Below, piece after piece: positions 31,818 through 40,592 of a DNA stretch of 41,373 nucleotides (the stretch's first letter is position 1; the number at the start of each line of letters is the position of its first letter). The notes under the pieces were generated by a model, which saw nothing but the letters and a program-made list of their open reading frames with translations, was not told the DNA's origin and did no database searches. The translations under genes and the position numbers were made by a program. The DNA lies in NCBI GenBank assembly GCA_021372675.1, contig JAJFTZ010000013.1, forward strand, positions 1-41,373, in the 5' to 3' direction. Source of the DNA: Eubacteriales bacterium (lineage in GTDB: Bacteria > Bacillota > Clostridia > Christensenellales > CAG-138).

Positions 31818-33041
31818 TTACGCGATCTGAAACAGGTAGAACTTCAAATAATCCGTTTCCGGCACGCCCCACAGAACCGGGTGGTCGGGCGATTGCTGGC
31901 GCGCTTCGATCTGCCTTAGCTGCACCCCGGCATCGAGCGCGGCCTCCATGAGCATTTTTTCAAACAGCTCCCGCGTCATAAAATGCGAGCAGGAGCAGGT
32001 GGCTAGATAGCCGCCCCGCGGGAGCGCGCGCATGGCTTTGAGGTTGATCTCCTTGTAGCCGCGGTAGGCGTTCTTCACCGTTGCGCCGCTCTTGGTGAAC
32101 GCGGGCGGGTCGAGGATGATGAAATCGTATTCCTTGCTTTTGCTTTCCGCAAGCTCGGTGAGAAAATCGAACACATCTGCGCGCACAAATTTCATAATTT
32201 CCGTAAGGCCGTTGCGCGCGGCGTTTTCTTGCGCCAGATCGAGCGCGTCCTGCGACACATCGAGCGCCGTTACGTTTTTTGCGCCCGCTTTTGCGGCGTT
32301 GAGCGCAAACGCGCCCGTGTGGGTGCAGCAGTCGAGCACCCTTTTGCCGCGCGCGAGCTTCGCCGCCGCGGCGCGGTTATACTTCTGATCGAGGAAGAAG
32401 CCCGTCTTTTGCCCGTCGATATAGTCCACGTCGTAGAAAACGCCGTTTTCGCAGATTTCCACATGTCCGTCGAGCCCTTCTTCCAAGCCCTCCATGCGGT
32501 AGAAGCCCTTGTATTTTTTAAGCCCCTCCTTATCGCGAAGGGAGTCCTCGTTGCGCTCGTAAACGGCGCGCACCTTCACGCCGTTTTCCGCGAGGATTTT
32601 TACAAGGAGCGGGTAGAGCGTGCCCTTGCGCTGATCCACGCCGTAGGAAAGCGCCTCGGTCACGAGAACGTCCTCGAATTTATCCACGGTGAGGCCGGGG
32701 AAGAAATCCGCCTCGCCGAAGATGAGGCGGCACGCGGAAAAATCCCCGCCCATGGCGGCGCGGCGATAGTCTACGGCGTGGCGGAGGCGGCGCTCGAAAA
32801 ACGCCTCGTCGAAGCGGTCGTTGGTGTTGCGGGTGATGATGCGCACGCGAATTTTAGAGTTCGCGTTGTAAAACCCCGCGCCGAGCCAGCGCCCCTTTTT
32901 GGTGTAGACGTCCACGATATCGCCGTTTTCGGGCGCGCCCGAAAGCTCTAAAATCTCCTCGCCGTACACCCACGGGTGGCCGTTCCGCGCAGCGCGCTCG
33001 GCCTTTTCGGTGATCGTTGCTTTTATATAGGGTCGTTCCAT
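31818..33041 (-). CDS. rlmI: RlmI-type 23S rRNA cytosine methyltransferase
   Basis: A 407-residue class I SAM-dependent rRNA methyltransferase. The N-terminal PUA domain (about 1-75) has H-P-W-V-Y and G-D-I-V-D-V-Y; a central EEHEDYCA-like beta domain is followed by the methyltransferase fold with V-L-D-C-C-T-H-T-G-A-F-A (motif I), A-L-D-V-S, L-D-P-P-A-F (motif IV) and T-C-S-C-S-H (motif VI with the nucleophilic cysteine). This layout is that of RlmI (YccW), which makes m5C1962 in 23S rRNA, and its Firmicute relatives. GGGAGG precedes the start. The exact target base is inferred from the family. Confidence 0.88.
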   Translation of the reverse strand: MERPYIKATITEKAERAARNGHPWVYGEEILELSGAPENGDIVDVYTKKGRWLGAGFYNANSKIRVRIITRNTNDRFDEAFFERRLRHAVDYRRAAMGGDFSACRLIFGEADFFPGLTVDKFEDVLVTEALSYGVDQRKGTLYPLLVKILAENGVKVRAVYERNEDSLRDKEGLKKYKGFYRMEGLEEGLDGHVEICENGVFYDVDYIDGQKTGFFLDQKYNRAAAAKLARGKRVLDCCTHTGAFALNAAKAGAKNVTALDVSQDALDLAQENAARNGLTEIMKFVRADVFDFLTELAESKSKEYDFIILDPPAFTKSGATVKNAYRGYKEINLKAMRALPRGGYLATCSCSHFMTRELFEKMLMEAALDAGVQLRQIEARQQSPDHPVLWGVPETDYLKFYLFQIA

Positions 33042-33068
33042 TTTGGCCTCCCGAGCGTTTCTTCGTAC

Positions 33069-33097
33069 ATTATAAGGGCCCGGGGGCCGCGGGGCAA
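33069..33097 (-). promoter_or_regulatory. Promoter of the RlmI-type gene
   Basis: On the minus strand TTGCCC (33097-33092), 17 bases, perfect TATAAT (33074-33069), 28 bases upstream of the start codon. Confidence 0.75.
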
Positions 33098-33132
33098 TAA
33101 AAGAGTTGACGGGAGCCTGCGGCGCCGTTCGG

Positions 33133-33144
33133 TATACATGTATA
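33133..33144. promoter_or_regulatory. TATACATGTATA palindrome upstream of the citrate lyase operon
   Basis: A perfect 12-base palindrome about 110 bases before citD, in the 211-base gap between divergent rlmI and cit genes. GntR-type citrate regulators use TGTATACA-like sites, so it is a candidate operator. The cit promoter is uncertain; the best pair is TTGTAA (33159-33164), 17 bases, TAAAGT (33182-33187). TTGTAAACG at 33159 also resembles the left half of a CcpA (cre) site, but the right half does not match. Confidence 0.4.
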
Positions 33145-33252
33145 TCTCTCGCGGGCTCTTGTAAACGCCAAAAAACGATAGTAAAGTAATAGGCGGATAC
33201 AACTCTGTTAAAATTAAAGGAACGATCTCATCCTACAAACGGAGGCAGAAAC

Positions 33253-33549
33253 ATGCAGATCATCACAACGGGCGTCGCCGGCACGATGGAGTCGAGCGAC
33301 ATCATCGTGACGGTCGAGCCGCGCGCCGAAGGCGGCGTAGAGCTGACGCTTTCTAGCAGCGTCATGCAGCAGTTCGGCCGTCAGATCGAACGCGTCATAC
33401 GCGAAACGCTCGCCGAGCTCAACGTGTCCGCCGCGGCCGTGACCGCCGTCGATAAGGGCGCTTTGGATTGCACCGTGCGCGCGCGCGTGAGCGCGGCGGC
33501 ATTCCGCGCGGCAAAGTCGAGCGACTATACGTGGGGGGCGAAGCAATGA
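33253..33549 (+). CDS. citD: Citrate lyase acyl carrier protein (gamma subunit)
   Basis: A 98-residue acyl carrier protein of citrate lyase. The attachment serine for the 2'-(5''-phosphoribosyl)-3'-dephospho-CoA group is Ser14 in A-G-T-M-E-S-S-D, the invariant family site. The C-terminal part holds V-x-D-K-G-A-L-D-C-T-V-R-A-R. GGAGG lies ahead of the ATG. First gene of the operon; its stop overlaps the citE start. Confidence 0.95.
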   Translation: MQIITTGVAGTMESSDIIVTVEPRAEGGVELTLSSSVMQQFGRQIERVIRETLAELNVSAAAVTAVDKGALDCTVRARVSAAAFRAAKSSDYTWGAKQ

Positions 33550-34433
33550 AGCAGTTAAGGCGAAGCATGCTGTTCGTGCCCGGCAATAACCCCGGCATGG
33601 TGCGCGACGCGCACATCTACGGATCCGACTGCATCATGTTCGATCTGGAGGATTCCGTATCGGTCAACGAAAAGGACGCGGCGCGCTTCCTCGTTTTTAA
33701 CGCGCTCAAGTCGCTCCGCTACGGCAAAAAGGAGCTGATCGTCCGCATCAACGACCTTTCCACGGGCCTCGGCGTCATGGACCTCGAGGCCATCGTCCGC
33801 GCAAAGCCAAACGCCGTGCGCCTGCCGAAAACCGAGACCGCGCAGGATATTATCGACTGCGAGCGCGAGATCGAGCGCATTGAGCGCGAGGCCGGGCTGG
33901 AGGTCGGCTCCGTCAAAATGGTGGCCGCCGTCGAAAGCGCTTTGGGCGTACTCAATGCCTATTCCATCGCCACCGCAAGTAAGCGCCTCGTCGCCATCGC
34001 CCTCGGCGCGGAGGACTACGTGACCGACCTTAGAACCACGCGCGGCGACGGCACGGAGCTTTTCTTCGCGCGCTCCATGATTCTCAACGCCGCGCGCGCC
34101 GCGGGCATCGACGCCATCGATACCGTATTTAGCGACGTGAACAACGAGGAGGGCTTTATCGCGGAGGCGACGCTCATCAAAAAACTCGGGTTCGACGGCA
34201 AAAGCGTGATCAACCCGCGCCAGATACCGCCGCTCCACGGGGTGTTCATGCCCTCCGAGAAGGACCTCGAAAAGGCGGAAGCCATTTTGCAGGCGCTCGA
34301 GGACGCGAAAAAGCGCGGCAGCGGCGTGGCGAGCCTCAATGGCAAAATGATCGACAGGCCCGTGGCGCTGCGCGCGCAGCACATGATAGAGCTCGCCGCG
34401 GCGGGAAGCCTTGTTCCCGTGGAGGAGGTATGA
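33546..34433 (+). CDS. citE: Citrate lyase beta subunit (citryl-ACP lyase)
   Basis: A 295-residue HpcH/HpaI-fold enzyme that cleaves citryl-ACP to acetyl-ACP and oxaloacetate. R-R-S-M-L-F-V-P-G-N-N-P opens the protein; D-L-E-D-S-V, R-I-N, L-P-K-T-E and the Mg-binding A-A-V-E-S-A-L-G and G-A-E-D-Y motifs follow, then P-R-Q-I-P at the C-terminus. The ATG at 33546 overlaps the citD stop. In a full cit operon it is the dedicated lyase subunit rather than a stand-alone CitE-like protein. Confidence 0.96.
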   Translation: MKQLRRSMLFVPGNNPGMVRDAHIYGSDCIMFDLEDSVSVNEKDAARFLVFNALKSLRYGKKELIVRINDLSTGLGVMDLEAIVRAKPNAVRLPKTETAQDIIDCEREIERIEREAGLEVGSVKMVAAVESALGVLNAYSIATASKRLVAIALGAEDYVTDLRTTRGDGTELFFARSMILNAARAAGIDAIDTVFSDVNNEEGFIAEATLIKKLGFDGKSVINPRQIPPLHGVFMPSEKDLEKAEAILQALEDAKKRGSGVASLNGKMIDRPVALRAQHMIELAAAGSLVPVEEV

Positions 34434-34435
34434 CG

Positions 34436-35965
34436 ATGGAGCTTCAAAAAATACCGCATCTCAGTGAAATACCCGCCCTCAACGGCGCGTTCGCGGGCGC
34501 AGGGGAAAAGCATACCGAAACCTTCCATGAGCGCATGTACGAAAAAAACAAGGTCGTTTCGAGCATCGAGGAGGCCGTGCGCCTCACGGGGCTAAAAAGC
34601 GGCATGACGGTATCCTTCCACCACCATTTCAGAAACGGCGACTACATCGTGAATATCGTGATGGACGTGCTCGCGAATATGGGCTTTAAAAACCTTACGC
34701 TCGCGGCGAGCTCGCTCACGGATATCCACGCCCCGCTCATCGAGCACATCAAAAACGGCGTGATTGGGCATATCGAAACGAGCGGCCTGCGCGGCAGGCT
34801 CGCGGAGGAGATATCGCGCGGGCTCATGGACTTCCCCATCGTGTTCCGCTCCCACGGCGGGCGCGCGGCGGCCATCGAGTCGGGCGCGCTGCACATCGAC
34901 GTGGCGTTTTTGGGCGCGCCCTCGTGCGATCCCTACGGCAACGCCAACGGCTACAACCGCGACGAGGAAAACGTTTCCTGCTGCGGCAGCCTCGGCTATG
35001 CCAAGCTTGACGCGCTCTATGCCGATCAATGCGTGATCATCACCGATCACCTCGTGCCCTTCCCCAACGCGCCCTTCGGCATACCCGAATCCAATGTCGA
35101 TTATATCGTGAAGGTGGATTCGGTGGGCGATCCCAAGGGCATCATGAGCGGCGCGACGCGCTTTACCAAAAACCCCAAGGAGCTTTTGATCGCCAAGACC
35201 GCCGCGGACGTAATCGAGGCGAGCGGCTATTTCTACGACGGCTTCTCCATGCAGATGGGGAGCGGCGGCGCTTCCCTTGCCACCGCGCGCTTTTTGCGGG
35301 ATAAAATGCTCAAGCAAAACATCAAGGCGCGCTTTGCCTTGGGCGGCATCACCGGACAGATCGTGGAGATGCACGAGGAAGGCCTCGTGCAGAAAATACT
35401 CGACGTGCAGTCGTTCGACCTGATCGCGGCGAATTCCTTAAAGAACAACCGCTTTCACCAGCAGATCGACGCCTCGTACTACGCGAGCTATCTAAACCGC
35501 GGCGCGGCCGTGGCGCAGCTCGATTTCGTGGTGCTTTCCGCCCTCGAGGTGGACGTTGACTTCAACGTGAACGTGCTCACGGGCAGCGACGGCGTGATCC
35601 GCGGCGCCATCGGCGGCCATCCGGATACGGCCGCGGGCGCGAGCCTTTCCGTCGTGGTGGCCCCGCTCACGCGCGGGCGCATCCCCTCCATCGTGCGGCG
35701 CGTGAACACTATCGTTACCCCGGGCGAGACGGTAGATGTGCTCGTGACCGACCAGGGCGTGGCGGTCAACCCCAAACGGCCCGAGATCTTAGAAAAGCTC
35801 AAAGCGGCGGGGCTTCCGCTGTTCACCATCGAGCAGCTCCGCGAGCGCGGCGAGCGCATCGTGGGCATACCCGATCCTATCGAGTACGACGAAAAGATCG
35901 TGGGCGTGGTGATGTTCCGCGACAACACCGTGATAGACCTCATCAAAAAGGTAAAAAATGTATAG
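34436..35965 (+). CDS. citF: Citrate lyase alpha subunit (citrate:acetyl-ACP transferase)
   Basis: A 509-residue CoA-transferase-fold subunit that exchanges acetate for citrate on the carrier protein. Typical segments are V-S-F-H-H-H-F-R-N-G-D, S-H-G-G-R-A-A-A-I, F-L-G-A-P-S-C-D-P-Y-G-N-A-N-G and the C-terminal V-T-D-Q-G-V-A-V-N-P. The start at 34436 is preferred to 34430 because GGAGGAGG ends at 34428, giving 7 instead of 1 base of spacing; the earlier ATG would overlap the citE stop. Full family length. Confidence 0.96.
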   Translation: MELQKIPHLSEIPALNGAFAGAGEKHTETFHERMYEKNKVVSSIEEAVRLTGLKSGMTVSFHHHFRNGDYIVNIVMDVLANMGFKNLTLAASSLTDIHAPLIEHIKNGVIGHIETSGLRGRLAEEISRGLMDFPIVFRSHGGRAAAIESGALHIDVAFLGAPSCDPYGNANGYNRDEENVSCCGSLGYAKLDALYADQCVIITDHLVPFPNAPFGIPESNVDYIVKVDSVGDPKGIMSGATRFTKNPKELLIAKTAADVIEASGYFYDGFSMQMGSGGASLATARFLRDKMLKQNIKARFALGGITGQIVEMHEEGLVQKILDVQSFDLIAANSLKNNRFHQQIDASYYASYLNRGAAVAQLDFVVLSALEVDVDFNVNVLTGSDGVIRGAIGGHPDTAAGASLSVVVAPLTRGRIPSIVRRVNTIVTPGETVDVLVTDQGVAVNPKRPEILEKLKAAGLPLFTIEQLRERGERIVGIPDPIEYDEKIVGVVMFRDNTVIDLIKKVKNV

Positions 35966-36929
35966 CATGGAAACCGGCGCGCCCCTCAACGAGGCGCGCC
36001 TCTTGCAAGTAAAGGCGTTTTTAAGCGCGAGCGGGCTCACCGTGGAGGACTTACCCGATTATACCGTAGCGCTTCGCGACGGCGGCGGGCAAATCGTCGC
36101 TACGGGTTCGCTCTGCGGCGATATCGTGAAATACGTCGCGGTCGCGGACGCTGCGCAGGGCGAAGGCGCGTGCGCCACGGTCGTGAGCGAGCTCGTAAGT
36201 TACGCCTGCCGGAACGGCAATACGCATCTTTTCCTATTCACCAAGCCCGAAAACGACCGTATGTTTTCCTCGCTCGGGTTTTACGAGCTTGCGCGCACGA
36301 AGGATGCGCTCATGATGGAAAACAAAAAGGACGGGCTTTCCGGCTTCCTCAAAAGCCTCGGGCATGGCGCCATGGAAAACGCGGGCGCCGTGGTGGTGAA
36401 CTGCAACCCCCTCACGAACGGGCATCTCTACCTCCTCGAAACGGCGGCAAAAAATTGCTCGGAGCTTCATGTGTTCGTGGTCTCCGAGGATAAGTCCGAG
36501 TTTCCCGCGGAAGTGCGTTACGATCTCGTAAAGCGCGGCGCCGCGCACATCGAAAACCTGTACGTGCACAGGGGCGGGCGGTACGTCGTTTCCTCCGCCA
36601 CCTTCCCCGCGTATTTTTTGAAGGATAAAAACCGCACGGAGGATATCAAGGCCGATCTTGACCTTGCGCTGTTCGGCGCGCGTATCGCTCCGGCCCTCCG
36701 TATCAAAACGCGCTTCGTAGGCACGGAGCCCTACTGCACGGTGACCAACGCCTACAACGCGCGCATGAAGGCGCTGTTGCCCAACTACGGCGTGGATGTC
36801 GTGGAGCTTGAACGAAAGGACGGCATCAGCGCGAGCGCGGTGCGCCGCCTCATGCGCGAGGGGAATTTCGAAGCGATCAAGCCGCTTGTGCCCGAGGTCA
36901 CGTATGACTACATCGTCCGTCACGCTTGA
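35958..36929 (+). CDS. citC: [Citrate (pro-3S)-lyase] ligase
   Basis: A 323-residue enzyme that acetylates the thiol of the citrate lyase prosthetic group with ATP and acetate, switching the lyase on. An N-terminal GNAT-like domain (about 1-125) has V-A-V-A-D-A-A-Q-G-E-G. The C-terminal nucleotidyltransferase domain has N-C-N-P-L-T-N-G-H-L, the family's H-x-G-H-type ATP site variant, and I-S-A-S-A-V-R-R-L-M near the end. It overlaps both neighbours. In many operons citC lies upstream of citD; here it follows citF. Confidence 0.93.
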   Translation: MYSMETGAPLNEARLLQVKAFLSASGLTVEDLPDYTVALRDGGGQIVATGSLCGDIVKYVAVADAAQGEGACATVVSELVSYACRNGNTHLFLFTKPENDRMFSSLGFYELARTKDALMMENKKDGLSGFLKSLGHGAMENAGAVVVNCNPLTNGHLYLLETAAKNCSELHVFVVSEDKSEFPAEVRYDLVKRGAAHIENLYVHRGGRYVVSSATFPAYFLKDKNRTEDIKADLDLALFGARIAPALRIKTRFVGTEPYCTVTNAYNARMKALLPNYGVDVVELERKDGISASAVRRLMREGNFEAIKPLVPEVTYDYIVRHA

Positions 36930-38229
36930 AAACATGCTCGAAGCGCGGGAGAAACGCGCCGCGCGGCAAAGGGCGCTCCTAGAGATGCACGGCCTGCCCC
37001 TCATATGCCTCACCATGAATATCGCGGGCGAAAAAAAGCGCTCGGGGCTTATTGACTTCACCTTTTACGAGGGCGTACGCCGCGTGCTTCGCATGGGCGA
37101 GCCCGTTTTTTTCGAGGTCGTACGCGCGAAAACGGGCATGGAGGGCTATTTCGTGTTTTCCTCGGAGGCGGCGTTTTTAAAGCGCCTGTGCGTGGAGGCG
37201 GAGGAGCGCGACGAGATCGGCCGGCTCTTCGATTTGGACGTGCTCGGCGCGGACGGGAACAAGCTTTCGCGAAACGCTCCGAGAAGATGCCTTTTATGCC
37301 AAGACGACGCCGCGGCGTGCGCGAGGAGCCGCGCGCACGGGTTGGAGGCGGTCGAGAAAAAAACAAACGAGCTTTTGCGCTCCTTTGCCGCGCGCGCGCA
37401 CGCCTATGCGGCCTGCGGCGCGCTTTTGAACGAGGTGTGGACGACGCCCAAGCCCGGCCTCGTGGATCGCAACAACTGCGGCGCGCACAGCGATATGACG
37501 GTTACGACCTTCGAGCTGAGCGCCAACGCGCTCGCGTCCTATTTCAAATTCTGCTTCGAAACCGGCGCGGCGGAGGCGGGGAAGCCCGCTTCCCGCATGA
37601 TAGCGCGGCTTCGAAAACGCGGCATTTTGGCCGAAAAGGAAATGCTTCTCTCGACGGGCAACGTCAACACCCATAAGGGCATGGTCTATACGCTCGGGCT
37701 TTTGCTCGCCGGGCGCGGCATAGCGCTCGCCGCGGGCGGCGACTTTTTCGCGCACGCCTCGGCCCTGGCGAAAAACGACCTTCCCGAGGAGTTCAGGCGC
37801 GCCGCGCAAACGCCCCTTACGCACGGTGAGCACGTTTACGCGCGCTTCGGCGTGAAGGGAATACGCGGCGAGGCGGAAAACGGTTTTTTGAGCGCCCGCC
37901 GCGCGTGCGCGCAGCTTAAGTTTTACGAGGCGCGGGGACACTCGCAAAATGACGCGGGGGTGCTCACGCTTTTGCAGACCATGAGCGAATTGCAGGATAC
38001 CAACCTCCTGCACCGCGGCGGCCACGCGGGGCTCGCCTACGCGCAGCACCGCGCGCGGGAGATCAACTGCCTGCCGGAATCCGAGCGGATTTCGGCAGCC
38101 TTAAGGCTCGATGCGGATTTTATCGCGCGCAACCTCAGCCCCGGCGGCAGCGCGGATATCCTCGCCACGGCGTACTTTTTGAAAGCGCTCGAGGAATTGG
38201 AATTGGCGGGGGAGGAAAACGATCGTTAG
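36904..38229 (+). CDS. citXG: Bifunctional CitX-CitG: prosthetic-group transferase and synthase
   Basis: A 441-residue fusion of the two citrate lyase maturation enzymes. The CitX half (about 1-165), holo-ACP synthase, has L-E-A-R-E-x-R-A-x-R-Q and D-L-D-V-L-G-x-D-G-x-x-L-S-R and R-x-C-L-L-C. The CitG half (about 170-441), triphosphoribosyl-dephospho-CoA synthase, has T-P-K-P-G-L-V-D-R-x-N-x-G-A-H-S-D-M, S-T-G-x-V-N-T-H-K-G and L-x-x-x-x-D-T-N-x-x-H-R-G-G. The start at 36904 overlaps citC by 26 bases and has GAGGT; 36934 is an alternative. Such fusions are known in enterococci and lactic acid bacteria. No citrate transporter or oxaloacetate decarboxylase is in view. Confidence 0.92.
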   Translation: MTTSSVTLENMLEAREKRAARQRALLEMHGLPLICLTMNIAGEKKRSGLIDFTFYEGVRRVLRMGEPVFFEVVRAKTGMEGYFVFSSEAAFLKRLCVEAEERDEIGRLFDLDVLGADGNKLSRNAPRRCLLCQDDAAACARSRAHGLEAVEKKTNELLRSFAARAHAYAACGALLNEVWTTPKPGLVDRNNCGAHSDMTVTTFELSANALASYFKFCFETGAAEAGKPASRMIARLRKRGILAEKEMLLSTGNVNTHKGMVYTLGLLLAGRGIALAAGGDFFAHASALAKNDLPEEFRRAAQTPLTHGEHVYARFGVKGIRGEAENGFLSARRACAQLKFYEARGHSQNDAGVLTLLQTMSELQDTNLLHRGGHAGLAYAQHRAREINCLPESERISAALRLDADFIARNLSPGGSADILATAYFLKALEELELAGEENDR

Positions 38230-38243
38230 GCGAACTTTACGGC

Positions 38244-38281
38244 GGGGCCGCGGCGCATAGAAGCGCCGCGGCCCCTTTTTT
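38244..38281 (+). terminator. Terminator of the citrate lyase operon
   Basis: GGGGCCGCGGCGC (38244-38256) pairs perfectly over 13 bp with 38263-38275 around ATAGAA, followed by six T (38276-38281). Confidence 0.93.
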
Positions 38282-38373
38282 GTTAAAATGATCCCCCATC
38301 TCCTCTAAAATGTCATATTAAGTTCAACTTGCGGGGGTAAAATAGCTAATTGATACAATCTTTGGAGGCAGGC

Positions 38374-39911
38374 ATGGAAAAGCGGAAGAAGAACAAAAAA
38401 TGGCCGTATGTGCTGGCGATCGTCGCGCTCGCGCTCGTCGGCGTGGTTGTGCTCGTAAATCAGGTCAAAAAGGCGTCGGACGAGCTGTTCCAGTATTCGC
38501 ACTACACCGTTGCGCGCGGGAACGTGGTATCCAGCGTTACCGGCACGGGCGTGATTGCTTTTTCTGAGACCGAGGTCATGGAGCTGCCCTCCGGGATCAC
38601 GCTCGATAAGGTGCTGGCGCAAGCGGGCGACAGCGTAAAGGCGGGCGAAGCGATGGCTACGCTCGATTTTGCTTCGCTCGAGACCCGCCAAAAGGAGCTT
38701 TTAAAGGAGATTTCCACGCTCGACATGCAGCTTGGCTCCTTGCAGCGAAGCAGCGCGCAAACGAAGCTTACCTCCCTCGTGGGGGGCCGCGTAGCGCAGG
38801 TTTACGCCATAGAGGGCGGCGATGTCGCTAAAACGCTCCGTGAAAACGGCGCGCTCATGCTCCTTTCCACCGACGGCAAGCTGAAGGCCGAATTCACGGC
38901 CGCCGCCGCGCTCACGCTCGGCGCGAAGGTAGACGTGGAGCTTTCCGACGGCGACACCATCGAGGGAACGGTTGAAAAAATACTCGGTCAAAACGTAATC
39001 GTGACCGTAGACGACGCGGACGCCGATTTTTCGGAGGCCGTAAGGGTCTACCTCGACGCGGTGCTTGTGGGTGAAGCGGAGCTTACGCCCAACGCGCCGC
39101 TCGCCGTGGTGGCGGAAAGCGGCGTGGTGGATGATATTAAGGTGAAAGCGGGCGACAAGGTGCGCATGGGGACGGTGCTCCTTACCCTCACGGAGGCCCC
39201 CTACGCCAAGGAATATTACGACGCGTTCGAGGCGCGGCATACCGCGGCGGAAACGCTTGACGCTGTGCGCGCGTACCTCTACGACCCCAATGTGTACGCC
39301 CCGGCCGATTGCGTGGTGCGCGCGGCCTATTTTAAGGACGGCGATACGGTGAGCGCGGCCATGGGCGCAGCCTCCGCAAGTACCGCTTCGAGCGACGTGA
39401 CGCTGTTCGAGGTGGGGCTGACTTCGAGCCTCGAGGTGCTGTTCGACGCGGACGAGCTCGACGTGCCGCTTTTGAAGGTCGGGCAGGAGGCCACGGTCAC
39501 GGTGAACGCGCTTTCCGGCGAGACCTTCCCCGCGTCCGTAAAGAGCATTTCCGGCACGGGCGAGGCGTATAACGGCGTTACCACCTACCGCGTGCGGCTC
39601 TCCCTCACGCCCGACGCGCGGCTTTACGCGGGCATGAACTGCTCGGCGGTAATCGCCATCGAGGAGCGCGACGACGTGCTCGTGGCGCCCTTAATCACCC
39701 TAAGCGAGGACGCGGGGGGCATGTACGCCTACGTGACGCCCTCGGGCGGTGCAAAGAGCGGCGACCGCGTGCGCAGAAACGTGGTCGCGGGCCTGAGCGA
39801 CGGCATCGGCGTGGAGATCGTGAGCGGTCTTAACGAGGGTGACGTGATCTCCTACGAGGATCGCGACGCCATGATGGAAAACATGATGAAGATGTTTGGG
39901 GAGCGTTTCAG

Positions 39912-39915
<4 letters not shown>
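38374..39915 (+). CDS. MacA/HlyD-like membrane fusion protein
   Basis: A 513-residue adaptor anchored by one N-terminal helix (about 11-30) with a basic start, the bulk outside the membrane. A short coiled coil (E-T-R-Q-K-E-L-L-K-E-I-S-T-L) interrupts lipoyl-like halves: L-A-Q-A-G-D-S-V-K-A-G-E and V-K-A-G-D-K-V-R-M-G-T-V-L. A beta-barrel domain with V-P-L-L-K-V-G-Q-E-A-T-V-T-V and a membrane-proximal domain follow. It ends in D-R-D-A-M-M-E-N-M-M. GGAGGC is 4 bases before ATG 38374. The ATPase and permease downstream complete a MacAB-like or peptide/lipid export system; in Gram-positives the adaptor works without an outer-membrane pore. Substrate unknown; no clear promoter found in 38282-38363. 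Confidence 0.88.

Positions 39916-40588
<673 letters not shown>

Positions 40589-40592
<4 letters not shown>

Noticed and set aside
33106..33138. TTGACG with TATACA as the citrate lyase promoter
   Set aside because: The spacing is 21 bases, too long for a normal sigma-A promoter.
38354..38359. TACAAT as -10 of the MacA-like gene
   Set aside because: Transcription would start inside the ribosome binding site at 38364-38369, and the only -35-like hexamer is 19 bases away.
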